A stretch of DNA of 44,189 nt from a virus: positions 1-44,189 of IMG/VR virus record IMGVR_UViG_3300045999_006359. One strand, given 5' to 3'. Every line of letters begins with the position of its first letter. Position 1 is the first letter of the stretch. Both the position numbers and the translations under genes were made by a program. Of this stretch, positions 12,591 to 20,941 are shown piece after piece. A model generated the notes under the pieces. The model searched no databases. It was not told where the DNA came from and saw nothing but the letters and a program-made list of their open reading frames with translations.

Positions 12591-13730
12591 TCAGGCGGGG
12601 CGGATGCGAAGGAACCAGCCCGAGTCAGGGCCGTCGATGAGCCAGCGGGGGAGCCAGTTCTTCTTGGAGTATGCGACGCCTGCGCCGCCTTTGTTGCTTA
12701 CGTAGCCACCATTCACAAGATCCGCTTCGCCGTTGGGGTCGTTGTGGATGAAGTGGGTGGGGGTAAAACCAATGGCCACGCTCCAGTGACCAGTGCCGCT
12801 CGGAGAAGAAACTGGACCGCGGTGTAACCAGCCGACTGGGGTGGGGCGGCCTTCCTTGATTTGTTCCTCCAGGTCTGCAGCGGTTGCATCTTGGATGAAG
12901 TCAGCTTTGAGTCCCAGCTCGCGGAGGGTTGCGATTTGGGCGTGGACGCTGGTGCTGTCTCCGTGTTTGCGGCGGAGGACGTTGTAGGCGTCGTCGTTTC
13001 CGATCTTGCCCCAGTAGCGGGCAACCATCGCGCAGCTGGAGCTAAAGCACTCTCGGTATCCTTGGCCGGATTTGTTGTCCAGCTGATACTCGTACGGAAC
13101 CTTTAAGGAGTACGAGCCGGGGGATTCTGTGGCTGCGGGGATCTTTTGATTCATGACGCGGATTAGTTTTTCCGCGTATTTAGGGTCGGTGGCGTATCCC
13201 TGGGCTTGAAGTTGGCGGGCAGCGTCGTCTCGTGTTTCGGCGTTGTTGACGCCTTTGTAGGTTTTGTAATCCTTGTACCAGCGATCTACTAGGTAGGTTA
13301 CGCAGGTCTGTATGTCGGGGAAGTTGATGAAGGAGTCACTTACTGTGATCCATTGCCCGTTGATAAATTCTTGGGTGGTTGTGGATGTTCCAGAGCCTTT
13401 GAGGCCGAAGAAGTTGTTGCGGCCTGATGTTGCTTTGCCGCCGTTGGATTCCAGTTGCCATTGGGCGGCAACTAGTTCTGGGTATTTAGCGCCGGCGATG
13501 CGGGCAGCTTTGAGGATGCCGTTCCAGTCGTTGGTGACTTCGAGGATTTTGCCGCTCTGGCTCCAGGTTTTGAACCAGGCTTGGTTGCGGCCGAGGATGT
13601 GGGGGTTGGCCTTGTTGATGGCCTCTTCGAGTTCCTGCAGCGCTGCAGTTTGGTGCGGGAGCTGTCGGTAGAAGCGACATAGATCCAGCAGGCGGATGGA
13701 GTTGGGCTTAGTCACGGCGCCAGGGGGCAT
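12591..13730 (-). CDS. Endolysin: glucosaminidase plus C39-type peptidase
   Basis: 379 aa. Residues ~70-195 resemble a GH73-type N-acetylglucosaminidase, with the likely catalytic Glu in AAQWQLESNGGKA (E94) and the following NNFFGLKG. Residues ~208-345 resemble a papain-like C39-family peptidase: RECFSSSCAMVARYW (C228 or C233), GTGHWSVAIGF (H315) and HNDPNGE (D331). The two domains would cut glycan strands and peptide cross-links of peptidoglycan. No signal peptide, so a holin is needed. The start at 13730 overlaps the upstream gene; a GTG five codons later is possible. Confidence 0.85.
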   Translation of the reverse strand: MPPGAVTKPNSIRLLDLCRFYRQLPHQTAALQELEEAINKANPHILGRNQAWFKTWSQSGKILEVTNDWNGILKAARIAGAKYPELVAAQWQLESNGGKATSGRNNFFGLKGSGTSTTTQEFINGQWITVSDSFINFPDIQTCVTYLVDRWYKDYKTYKGVNNAETRDDAARQLQAQGYATDPKYAEKLIRVMNQKIPAATESPGSYSLKVPYEYQLDNKSGQGYRECFSSSCAMVARYWGKIGNDDAYNVLRRKHGDSTSVHAQIATLRELGLKADFIQDATAADLEEQIKEGRPTPVGWLHRGPVSSPSGTGHWSVAIGFTPTHFIHNDPNGEADLVNGGYVSNKGGAGVAYSKKNWLPRWLIDGPDSGWFLRIRPA

Positions 13731-13950
13731 GGATGGACATTGGGCCGCCGAGCTTTTGTGATTCTCCAGTCTGCAGCTCGGGATCTACAGGTTCTTCACG
13801 AAAGGTGGGCGATGCAGTATTTGCTGGCTGAGTGTTGTGCCATTTGCGGACCTCCTCGTCGATCTTCGCGGGTAGCGTTTTCTCGAACCACCATCGGCGG
13901 ATGACACGTTCGATGTCCCGCTCCAGCGAAGATTGGCCGAAGCGGATCAG
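13708..13950 (-). CDS. Hypothetical lysis-cassette protein, 80 aa, probable non-ATG start
   Basis: An open frame between the small membrane protein and the endolysin: LIRFGQSSLERDIERVIRRW, then WFEKTLPAKIDEEVRKWHN and a polar tail. There is no ATG, GTG or TTG in the right place. A CTG at 13950-13948 overlaps the upstream stop as CTGA, the same geometry as ATGA overlaps elsewhere here, so I propose CTG as the start. The frame also stays open further upstream. It ends 22 bases inside the endolysin gene. Function unknown; it could be a spanin-like or accessory lysis protein, but it shows no membrane segment or lipobox. Confidence 0.45.
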   Translation of the reverse strand: MIRFGQSSLERDIERVIRRWWFEKTLPAKIDEEVRKWHNTQPANTASPTFREEPVDPELQTGESQKLGGPMSIHAPWRRD

Positions 13951-14087
13951 CGCTTTTTTGCCTTGAGCAGATTCAGGATTTGGAAAGCCAGCTGGATAAT
14001 GCTGTTGCTCTTGAGCGGGGACAGCGCGATCAGCTCGGATGCGGCTGCAACCACAATCCAGAAGGCTGGGTGACTGAGGAAGTCCAT
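13947..14087 (-). CDS. Small membrane protein, candidate holin, 46 aa
   Basis: Start chosen at ATG 14087 (MDFLSHPAFWIVVAAASELI), 29 nt after a TACACT -10 with a TTGAAA -35-like hexamer 16 nt further upstream. A longer reading from 14138 is possible but would begin upstream of the likely transcript. One hydrophobic segment (residues ~7-24) and a basic end (LLKAKKR). Position directly before the endolysin and size fit a holin or pinholin, but with one clear membrane helix this is tentative. Confidence 0.55.
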   Translation of the reverse strand: MDFLSHPAFWIVVAAASELIALSPLKSNSIIQLAFQILNLLKAKKR

Positions 14088-14103
14088 AAGGAGTAAGACT
14101 TTT

Positions 14104-14118
14104 CTGTGTAAGTGTAGC
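14104..14118 (-). promoter_or_regulatory. Promoter GCTACACTTACACAG
   Basis: -10 TACACT (14116-14111) with TTGAAA 16 nt upstream; it starts 29 nt before ATG 14087. It matches 13 of 15 positions of the motif at 11894-11908. Confidence 0.55.
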
Positions 14119-14184
14119 GCTGGGAGAAAGGGTTTCAACTTTTTGCTGTTCCAGTCGCTACCGTTTACGTAGCTGCTGCGCGAT

Positions 14185-14493
14185 GTGGATTACATCGACG
14201 AAGAGCATGGCTTTTTAAGAAAACGTGAAGCCAAAGCTCGATTTCGCGAGCAGATTCTTAAAGGATGGGACTACAAATGCGCTTATTGTCGAGAACCGTT
14301 GGGTAAGTCAGGCACACTGGATCACATTCGCCCGAAGAGCAAGGGCGGTGAAACTAAAGTGGCCAACTTGGTTGCGTGCTGTCTCTCGTGCAATACGAGG
14401 AAAAGTTCCAGTGAGTGGGCGGAGTGGTTTCGGTTGCAGGAGTTTTGGGAGCCGCATCTGGAGGATGCGATCCAGTGGTGGATGAGTCAGTGA
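14185..14493 (+). CDS. HNH endonuclease
   Basis: 102 aa from a GTG at 14185. Classic HNH layout: KCAYCREPLG (first Cys pair), LDHIRPKSKGG (the HNH core His), NLVACCLSCNTRKSS (Asn and second Cys pair). It lies on the plus strand inside a minus-strand lysis region, typical of free-standing mobile HNH genes. It is not next to TerL, so a packaging role is less likely. It overlaps the convergent gene at 14487-14675 by 7 bases. Confidence 0.9.
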   Translation: MDYIDEEHGFLRKREAKARFREQILKGWDYKCAYCREPLGKSGTLDHIRPKSKGGETKVANLVACCLSCNTRKSSSEWAEWFRLQEFWEPHLEDAIQWWMSQ

Positions 14494-14675
14494 GGTTGGC
14501 GGTGTGGTGGGAGCCAGCCCATTGACTCGGCGTACATCATGACCATCCAGTGATCTTCAGCATATCTACAGGTTCCGCTGGTGCAGACGCGGTAGTAGGT
14601 GTGGCCGTCGTCGTATTGGAGTTGTTCGATGGTGAAGCCTTGGCCTATTTCTTCGGTGAAGAGGATGGTTCCCAT
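14487..14675 (-). CDS. Hypothetical protein, 62 aa
   Basis: ATG 14675 is one base past the stop of the preceding coiled-coil gene. GTILFTEEIGQGFTIEQLQY and DGHTYYRVCTSGTCRYAEDH suggest a small beta-rich protein with two cysteines; the helical end has several Met and Trp. No family is recognised. Confidence 0.55.
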   Translation of the reverse strand: MGTILFTEEIGQGFTIEQLQYDDGHTYYRVCTSGTCRYAEDHWMVMMYAESMGWLPPHRQPH

Positions 14676-14676
14676 G

Positions 14677-14919
14677 TCAGGGACGGGCTTCGATTTTGGT
14701 GACGCGCTGTTCCACGCGGTTTAGGCGGGAGAAGAATTCTTTGCGGTCGTCCTTGATGTCGTTGTGGAGGACTTCGAGTTGGGTGGCGATATGTTCCACG
14801 GCGGAGGTTAAGCGGATGACGGCGTCGCGGGCTTCGTCGTTGCGCTTGGAAAAGCCCATTGCGCCCATGGCGGCAACGGAGATTGATGCGCCAGCTACGG
14901 CGGCGATGACTTCGATCAT
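14677..14919 (-). CDS. Membrane-anchored coiled-coil protein, possible holin or lysis factor
   Basis: 80 aa. Residues 1-24 (MIEVIAAVAGASISVAAMGA) form a small-residue-rich membrane helix, followed by a charged helix of ~50 residues with heptad character (VEHIATQLEVLHNDIKDDRK, then FFSRLNRVEQRVTKIEARP). I associate near-identical architectures with cyanophages. A membrane helix plus coiled coil next to lysis genes suggests a holin or anchor. Promoter motif 27 nt upstream. Confidence 0.6.
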   Translation of the reverse strand: MIEVIAAVAGASISVAAMGAMGFSKRNDEARDAVIRLTSAVEHIATQLEVLHNDIKDDRKEFFSRLNRVEQRVTKIEARP

Positions 14920-14933
14920 GGCAGCGGTAGCTA

Positions 14934-14948
14934 CTGGATCAGTGTAGC
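14934..14948 (-). promoter_or_regulatory. Promoter GCTACACTGATCCAG
   Basis: -10 TACACT (14946-14941), 27 nt upstream of ATG 14919. It shares 12 of 15 positions with the motif at 14104-14118. It overlaps the stop codon of the upstream gene. Confidence 0.5.
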
Positions 14949-15085
14949 TATCCTTTGCCTTGGCCTCTTAGTTTTTTGCGGCCGTGGTTGGGAAGGCTGC
15001 GCTGGCCTTGACCTTGGCGTGTCTTTTTTGGTGGACTTGGTTGGTGATCGACACGCCCAAGGTTGGTTTTGGACTTAGTTGCCAT
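14948..15085 (-). CDS. Small basic protein, 45 aa
   Basis: Starts in a TGATG overlap with the upstream gene. Extremely basic and Gly/Gln-rich (ATKSKTNLGRVDHQPSPPKK, then TRQGQGQRSLPNHGRKKLRG). I recall similar short proteins with a TRQGQG...KKxRGQG pattern from many cyanophage genomes, where they remain uncharacterised. It may bind nucleic acid or be a virion component. Confidence 0.65.
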   Translation of the reverse strand: MATKSKTNLGRVDHQPSPPKKTRQGQGQRSLPNHGRKKLRGQGKG

Positions 15086-15609
15086 CAGAATCCGGTTGAG
15101 ATGCTATTGCCAGTAAACTCCAGCCCAGTATTAGAACCAGGCTGAGGAGGAGTAGGGGTGTCACCGGGCCAAGAAGAGTAGGCAGCGCTCGTAACGTAAG
15201 CGGCCAGATCGGCGGTGTCAGTGGTTTGTTTGATGGCCGTGACCTTGGTGCCAGTGGCTAGACGGATGGATTCGCGCCAGGCTTTTGTGTCGGCATCGGC
15301 GGGTTTGCCGTTATCGGCTTCGCGGATGATGATCCAGTCGGTTGGGGCCAGCAGCGTGTTGGCGGTGGTCCGGGTTTGCGCGGTCCACTGCTCGACCAGT
15401 TGGGTGTGGTCTTTGGGGATGAGTTTGCCCTCGGAGTCGTAGCCCCAGTAGAAGCGTTGGTCGTACGGTTGGGGGTCCGGGACTTCGATGATGCCGATGG
15501 CGGCGCGTTCCTCGGGGCTGCTCAGGCGGAGCCAGTTGGCGGGGTACTGGACACCGCCGTGGGTGAAGGCCACGTCTGGGCTCAGTGGCTTGCCTTCGAG
15601 GAGGAACAT
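15085..15609 (-). CDS. Tail fibre assembly / chaperone-like protein
   Basis: 174 aa. The N-terminal part (FLLEGKPLSPDVAFTHGGVQ, YPANWLRLSSPEERAAIGI) and the YDQRFYWGYDSEG segment are followed by a helical region with PTDWIIIREADNG, a pattern I associate with phage tail assembly chaperones. The Pro/Gly/Ser-rich C-terminus may contact the fibre. It lies directly downstream of the two long fibre genes. -10 TAGACT 27 nt upstream of ATG 15609. Confidence 0.65.
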   Translation of the reverse strand: MFLLEGKPLSPDVAFTHGGVQYPANWLRLSSPEERAAIGIIEVPDPQPYDQRFYWGYDSEGKLIPKDHTQLVEQWTAQTRTTANTLLAPTDWIIIREADNGKPADADTKAWRESIRLATGTKVTAIKQTTDTADLAAYVTSAAYSSWPGDTPTPPQPGSNTGLEFTGNSISTGF

Positions 15610-15630
15610 GGCTAACAGATCCGTTGTTGC

Positions 15631-15636
15631 AGTCTA
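15631..15636 (-). promoter_or_regulatory. Candidate -10 element TAGACT
   Basis: 27 nt upstream of ATG 15609, preceded on the same strand by TC. Same hexamer as at 33843-33848 and 41046-41051. Confidence 0.45.
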
Positions 15637-15690
15637 GATCCGGGGCGCCACAAGAGGAAGCGACTACGAGGGTCGCCACCAAAGTCCTAG

Positions 15691-15730
15691 CCAACTCCTA
15701 ACTTTCTCCAAATTTGGAGGTGTTAGTTGG
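15691..15730. repeat. Palindromic element, intergenic copy
   Basis: CCAAC at 15691 and TAAC at 15699 pair with GTTA and GTTGG at 15722-15730, around the perfect 14-bp palindrome CTCCAAATTTGGAG at 15706-15719. No T-run follows on either strand, so it is not a typical terminator. It shares order and sequence with the element inside the gene at 8996-9340. The rest of the 15610-15830 gap shows nothing further. Confidence 0.7.
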
Positions 15731-15830
15731 AATGCCTACGAGCCCCGGATTAGTGACCCCCAGGTTTGAGCATCGTGGAGAGGCTTAGGGGGTATTGGCT
15801 TCAGCGTATCAGGCTTGTTCACTTGTGGGT

Positions 15831-18266
15831 TTAGCGGGCGCGGGCGTAATTGAAGGGCGATTCGGCCAGAGCGAAGTAGATGTAAACGTTGCCGTTTGAG
15901 TTTGTGGAAGTGTAATTGGCTCTTAGCTTGAATCCGTTAGATAATATGTCTATCATATCTGTAACGACACCAGTTGCGCTCTCTTGGTCAGCCACATTGG
16001 GGAAAAGGTATGGACCCACTCCATTAGTTGTTCCCCTTGCTGTGTCAACCAGTATCCATGACAACGTTGAACTTGTATTTTTAATCAGTATCCACCTCGG
16101 CCTAAACCCGGTATAAACAAAAGTCCCATCCGAGCTGCCGTTGCCGACATATGAACCCATAGAACTGTACCCGACTACTGGGGCCCAGGCATAACATATA
16201 TGATTGCTGCCATTGCTATTTAGCGACGTACCGGCTCCCAAGGTGATAATCGTAGAAGTCGGTGAAGTTGAGTTAAATGCACTGGAGCTACCTGCAGCTG
16301 CAGTGGACTGGAGGAGAATGGACTGGGCGTTGCCCAGGGAAACGTGATATACCTGCCAATCACTGGAGACGCTTCTGTTCTTGAACAGCGCAAATGCTGG
16401 GGCGACGCCTAATCCATGGCCGATGCTTGCACCAGCGGAGCCCGTTCCAACATATGAAATAACCGAAAAACCTGCCGTTGTTGACGCTCTGACTTGCGCA
16501 TTAGTGATGGAGCCTTGTGTGTTCGTGACGGTGGAGCTTCCGGCGTCCCAGCACCAGCCCACAAACGTCTGGCCTGACTGGTTCAGGATGTTGTTGTTGG
16601 GGGAGGTTGATCCCAGCGAGAAACCAGTCGAATCAAAACTGGTCAGGTTCGTGTAAATGCTCTGGGCACCCTCGGCGTCTGTCGCGTTGGAGTAAAGGCT
16701 TTTGGTGGGACCGGTGCCGCGCACCGTGTCATAGAGGACGTGGTAATAAGTGGCAGCACTTCTGGTCTTGCCCCACACCAGATCTGGGCTGAAACCGCCG
16801 GGAAGTGTGATTGATTGCGTGCCGCTGTTCCCAGTCCAAAGAGCAACGTCAAAAACCGTATTAGGCTTTGTGATTAGTGGGGCGGGTAGATTAGAAGAAC
16901 ACAGCGCTTTGAAGCCGCTGGGGGCCGTGTAGGCGAAGGGGCGTTGGCCGAAGTTAAATGTTCCGGCAAATGAGCCGCCCCCATTTCCTACTGCAAAGAA
17001 GTAGGTCTCATTTGCAGACAGTCCGGAATATGCGGTTCCTTGACTGGTTCCGTTTTTATAAAAAGCAAGTGTGCCGTTATCGGCGTCAAAAGCAATTCCT
17101 ACAACGTCACCAGTTGTGTAGGAAGCTCCATACGATGAAGCACTGTTGTTGTTATACTTGTTTCCATTTGTTTGATAATACCCCCAGCTATTGGCGTTTC
17201 CTCCAACGTAAGTAGTCGCAATCGCTCCACTGTTTTGGAGGCCGACCATGTTATTTGCACCAGCGGTTGGCGTAAATTCGCAATACCACTTGCCGGTTCG
17301 CATCCCGATTGTAGATATTGCGATTAGATCACTGTTTGATGATGTTGACCAATCGAGGTTTCCATTTGCAAGCGTGCAGTTTGCCTGCTTGCTGAGAGGG
17401 TTGAGTGTGGCATAATTCCCTCTCACTTCGCCGCCAAGTCCACTATCTGTGCCACTAGAAGTGGGAACGTCTACGAGGGAATCGTTGCCTGCACCAGCAG
17501 TGACAGAAAGATTGTTCGGGGTCCAGTTATTGCCCAGACCAGAAGTGTCCTTCCCTAATGTCGTGGCAGTGTTAGAAGAATTGTCCGCAAACTCCAGGTG
17601 GAAGCCGTTGGTGCCGTAGGTGCCGGTGTACGCCTTGGGGTTCCACACGCCTGTGGTGGCGTCGGTTTCACCGAAGGAGCTGGGGGTCAGCGCTTGGCCG
17701 TCGATGAAGTGGATGTCGGCGAGGTAGCCGGAGAAATAAGCCTGCCTTGAATTTGCAAAAATAGAACCTATCTCATGCGGATAGTTTTGCGCATTTACAA
17801 GTAAATCAGTATTTTGCGCTGGAAAAGAGGATCCAGTAAAAGATTGCTGGACACCATTAACATATAACTTGACCGTATTTGCGGGGGTTGATTGCGTAGT
17901 ATCTACGGCAATGACTATGTGGTACCACGCGGAATAGTCCCTAAATACAGCAACTGTTGTAAGGTCAAGCGCGAAGCTTCCTCCAATAATTTCGAAGTAT
18001 CGAATAGCGTCCGATTGAAACCTTATGCCTCCGTAATTTGATGCCCCACTGCCAGAGCTTGCACTCCAGAAATGCCCATCTGCGGTGCCACTCCGCTTCA
18101 CCCAGCAACTGAAGCTCCACGTCTTTCTGTTGCCCGCCGATGATGGCGTTCTAGACAAGTAACCACTGTCACTTGCATTGAAACGGAGGCTTCTGCTAAT
18201 GCTGTACCCGCCGGCGGCGGCAGCGCTGCGAAGCAGGAGGGGATTGGCGCTTCCGGGAACCAGCAT
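15831..18266 (-). CDS. Tail fibre / receptor-binding protein with LamG-like and SPRY-like domains
   Basis: 811 aa; ATG 18266 overlaps the upstream stop (TAATG). Residues ~25-210 look like a concanavalin/LamG fold (WSFSCWVKRSG, HIVIAVD, VKLYVNGVQQSF, GYLADIHFIDGQ). Residues ~310-440 resemble a SPRY domain (GKWYCEFTPTAG, GDVVGIAFDADNGTLAFYKN). The remainder consists of repeated modules with GFSVISYVGTG, HGLGVAPAF and WILIKN, a type seen in marine phage fibres. These are carbohydrate- or surface-binding folds, so it probably contacts the host receptor. More AT-rich than the adjacent fibre gene, suggesting module exchange. Confidence 0.75.
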   Translation of the reverse strand: MLVPGSANPLLLRSAAAAGGYSISRSLRFNASDSGYLSRTPSSAGNRKTWSFSCWVKRSGTADGHFWSASSGSGASNYGGIRFQSDAIRYFEIIGGSFALDLTTVAVFRDYSAWYHIVIAVDTTQSTPANTVKLYVNGVQQSFTGSSFPAQNTDLLVNAQNYPHEIGSIFANSRQAYFSGYLADIHFIDGQALTPSSFGETDATTGVWNPKAYTGTYGTNGFHLEFADNSSNTATTLGKDTSGLGNNWTPNNLSVTAGAGNDSLVDVPTSSGTDSGLGGEVRGNYATLNPLSKQANCTLANGNLDWSTSSNSDLIAISTIGMRTGKWYCEFTPTAGANNMVGLQNSGAIATTYVGGNANSWGYYQTNGNKYNNNSASSYGASYTTGDVVGIAFDADNGTLAFYKNGTSQGTAYSGLSANETYFFAVGNGGGSFAGTFNFGQRPFAYTAPSGFKALCSSNLPAPLITKPNTVFDVALWTGNSGTQSITLPGGFSPDLVWGKTRSAATYYHVLYDTVRGTGPTKSLYSNATDAEGAQSIYTNLTSFDSTGFSLGSTSPNNNILNQSGQTFVGWCWDAGSSTVTNTQGSITNAQVRASTTAGFSVISYVGTGSAGASIGHGLGVAPAFALFKNRSVSSDWQVYHVSLGNAQSILLQSTAAAGSSSAFNSTSPTSTIITLGAGTSLNSNGSNHICYAWAPVVGYSSMGSYVGNGSSDGTFVYTGFRPRWILIKNTSSTLSWILVDTARGTTNGVGPYLFPNVADQESATGVVTDMIDILSNGFKLRANYTSTNSNGNVYIYFALAESPFNYARAR

Positions 18267-20932
18267 TAGCTCAGGTTGGTGATAAGGGTGGCGGTGATCT
18301 GCGTGGTGGACTGGACGGCGTACACCAGGCAATCACGAGCGTTGGCGGTGGTGGTCAGCGTGGGGGCCGTGCCGCCGGTGAAGTCCCACTGCGTTCCGTA
18401 GGCGAGCGTCCTCGATCCAGTGCCGTCCTGCGTAATCCAAATGCAGCCGGATTGGCCTGCAGTCAGATTAGTTGGGTTGGCCAGAGTCCGGTTTCCGCCG
18501 AGGGTCACGCTGAAGTTGTTGGCCACAGCGAAGTCCGGCGTGATCGTGGCGCCATCGGTCAACGCAGAGATCGCGCCACGCTGAGCAGCGGTGTAGCTCT
18601 GGGCCAGGTTTGTGCCAGCCACCGTGATGCTGGCGTCCGGCAGGGTCGCCGTGCGCGAGGCCGTCAGAGTGGTTGGAACGACCTCGGCGGTAAACGAGCT
18701 GGTGCCCCCAGCGCGGCCTCGGAGCAAAATGCCGTCCTGCGTGGCGGCTTGGCGGAAGATCTGGCCAGTGCTGTTGGTGAAGGTGTTGGCGCCAGTGAAA
18801 GCGTTGGCGCTGGCGAGGAACACGTTGCCAGCGGAGGCCCAGCTCAGAGTGCCCGAGCCGTCGGTGCTGAGCATCTGGCCGCTGGTGCCATCCGCACTCG
18901 GGAGTGTCCAAGTGACATTTGCGGCAATGGTGGCTGCACCTTGGAATGCCACCCAGTTGCTGCTATCCGCGTCAGCGAAGCGCAGGTCCGACCGCGCATT
19001 CAGTGTGACGTCGCCTGCGGATGTGATGCCAGTGTCGAAGACAGCGGCGCCGGTGACGTCGAGCGTGCCTGGAATGTCGACGTTGTCGGTCCACTCAACA
19101 TCGTTGCCGTTTGCACTGGTTTGCAGAAGCTGGCGGGCGTTGCCGTCGGCCAACTTGCTGACCGCGATCTCGGCGGTGGCGCTGATGTCAGCGTTGACGA
19201 CCGTTCCAGACAACAGGACTGTGCCGGAAGCATCGGGCAAGGTGATGGTGCGGTCAGCAGTTAGTGGATCGGTGACTGCGATGTAGGTCTCGTAGGCGTT
19301 GTCGGTCGAGCCCTCGAAGGCCAGTGCGCCGGCGGTGCCAATTCGCAGTTCGCCGGTGATCAAACCGCCTGCGACCGAAAGTTTTTCGTCGTCGAGTTCT
19401 TGGAGGGCGGTTTGGACGTTGTTAGCGGCCAGGTTGCCGTAGGGCGTGAAGCTGATGTTCGAGGCGATCTGACCGGCGATGGCGTTCGAGACATCGACGA
19501 GGTCCCAGGTGGCGCCGTTGGACACGATCATGTCCGGCGGTGCCAGTGCTACAGCCGGGGCTGGGGAGACACCGTTGCCGGAGTCCGAGACAACGACGTA
19601 GTAACGGACGTTGGTGGCCGAGGCCGCTGGGAGGACAGCGCCGACAACGAGGCCGGCGGCGGAACCTTGGGTGGTAACGCTCTTGACGCGGTTGGTAGAG
19701 GCGTCGTAGGTGCCGGCGTAGACGAGGTCACCGGAGATGACGGTGATCGGCTGCCAGGTGTTGCCGTCGAAAAGGTAGAGGTCTCCGTTGCTGGAGTCGA
19801 AGAACTGTTGGCCGGTGAAGTCCGGTGTGGGGAAGGTCACCACGCCGCTGGTCGAGCCAGCGCCACCGAACTTGACAGTGGAGAAGTTGGCTAGCTTGGT
19901 GCCCGCGAGGGCGTTGGTGCCGATCAGGTTGGAATTCAGCGTTCCAGTCGTGATCTTCGAGGCATCAAGGTTGGGGATGTCACCAGCGACCAAGGCAACC
20001 GCGTTAGTGATGTGACCTTGGTTGTCGAAGGTGATGCCGTTTTGGGTGGTGCCAGTGACGACGTTGGTGTGGTTGAAGACGCCGTTGACGTCAACACTGA
20101 GGCCGGTGCCGGGTTGGGCCGCACCACGGGCAATGCTTGTGGCGGCGGGCAGGTCGGTGCCACCGACTGCCGAACTCGCCGTGATCAGGCCCTGGGCGTT
20201 GTAGGTGATCTTCTGCAGCAGATCCGTCACTGGAGTGACGGTGTTGTTGATGATGGCGGTGTCGCCGCTCATCGTCAGGCCGCCGCCGTTGATGATGACG
20301 CCGCCTTTGGTTGTTGTGGTGGCGGTTGGGAGATCGGTGCCGACGATGGTGCGGTAAGCAACGGCTCCAGCTGCTCCAGTTGGGCCGGCGAGAAATTGTG
20401 CGGCGGCTGCGGTCTCGTCGAGCGTGGTGCTGATCGTGGCGGTATCGCCGCTGATGCTCGACGTGATGTTGACGATGCCGTCAGTGCCGGCCGTGATGGC
20501 GTTGATAGAGCCGGCAGCTTTGATTAGCTGCCACGCCGATCCTTGCCACAGATACAGCTTGAGGTTGTCGGTGGTCAGTCCCAGCTGGCCAACGAATAGG
20601 CCGGTGACGGCTTGGAGGGCTGCGAGGTTGGCGGCGACAACACAGGTGCTGTTGTCGGCGAGCTTTGCGCCAGTGACTGCGTCGGCGAGAAGTTTTTCGG
20701 TGGTTACGGCGTCAGCTGCCAGCGATGCGGCCAGGATCGAGCCAGCAGCGAAGTTGACCTTGGCGCTGGGGATGGTGGCGTTCGGGATCAGCGCACTGCC
20801 AGCGCTAATGAGGTCGTTTACCGTGATTTTGCGGGCTTCGGCGGCACTGACGTCTACCGCCAACAGGACGTCGTCTGCGGCTAGGGCGTTGCCGCCAAGG
20901 GCGGGAAGCTGCTGTACTTGGACGTCCGCCAT
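18266..20932 (-). CDS. Long tail fibre protein, low complexity
   Basis: 888 aa, rich in Ala, Thr, Gly, Ser, Asn and Val, with many short repeats of fibre type (TADRTITLPDASGTVLLSGT, NARSDLRFADADSSNWVAFQ). The N-terminus (MADVQVQQLPALGGNALAAD) resembles the particle-anchoring end of cyanophage fibres. No enzymatic domain. It is co-oriented and overlaps the receptor-type fibre by one base, so the two probably assemble together. GC-rich codon use leaves long open frames on the opposite strand that I treat as artefacts. Confidence 0.8.
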   Translation of the reverse strand: MADVQVQQLPALGGNALAADDVLLAVDVSAAEARKITVNDLISAGSALIPNATIPSAKVNFAAGSILAASLAADAVTTEKLLADAVTGAKLADNSTCVVAANLAALQAVTGLFVGQLGLTTDNLKLYLWQGSAWQLIKAAGSINAITAGTDGIVNITSSISGDTATISTTLDETAAAAQFLAGPTGAAGAVAYRTIVGTDLPTATTTTKGGVIINGGGLTMSGDTAIINNTVTPVTDLLQKITYNAQGLITASSAVGGTDLPAATSIARGAAQPGTGLSVDVNGVFNHTNVVTGTTQNGITFDNQGHITNAVALVAGDIPNLDASKITTGTLNSNLIGTNALAGTKLANFSTVKFGGAGSTSGVVTFPTPDFTGQQFFDSSNGDLYLFDGNTWQPITVISGDLVYAGTYDASTNRVKSVTTQGSAAGLVVGAVLPAASATNVRYYVVVSDSGNGVSPAPAVALAPPDMIVSNGATWDLVDVSNAIAGQIASNISFTPYGNLAANNVQTALQELDDEKLSVAGGLITGELRIGTAGALAFEGSTDNAYETYIAVTDPLTADRTITLPDASGTVLLSGTVVNADISATAEIAVSKLADGNARQLLQTSANGNDVEWTDNVDIPGTLDVTGAAVFDTGITSAGDVTLNARSDLRFADADSSNWVAFQGAATIAANVTWTLPSADGTSGQMLSTDGSGTLSWASAGNVFLASANAFTGANTFTNSTGQIFRQAATQDGILLRGRAGGTSSFTAEVVPTTLTASRTATLPDASITVAGTNLAQSYTAAQRGAISALTDGATITPDFAVANNFSVTLGGNRTLANPTNLTAGQSGCIWITQDGTGSRTLAYGTQWDFTGGTAPTLTTTANARDCLVYAVQSTTQITATLITNLS

Positions 20933-20941
20933 GGCTCAGAC

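Noticed and set aside
18452-19264. Plus-strand open frames opposite the long tail fibre
   Set aside because: Low-complexity, GC-rich antisense frames; the fibre frame is continuous over 888 codons.
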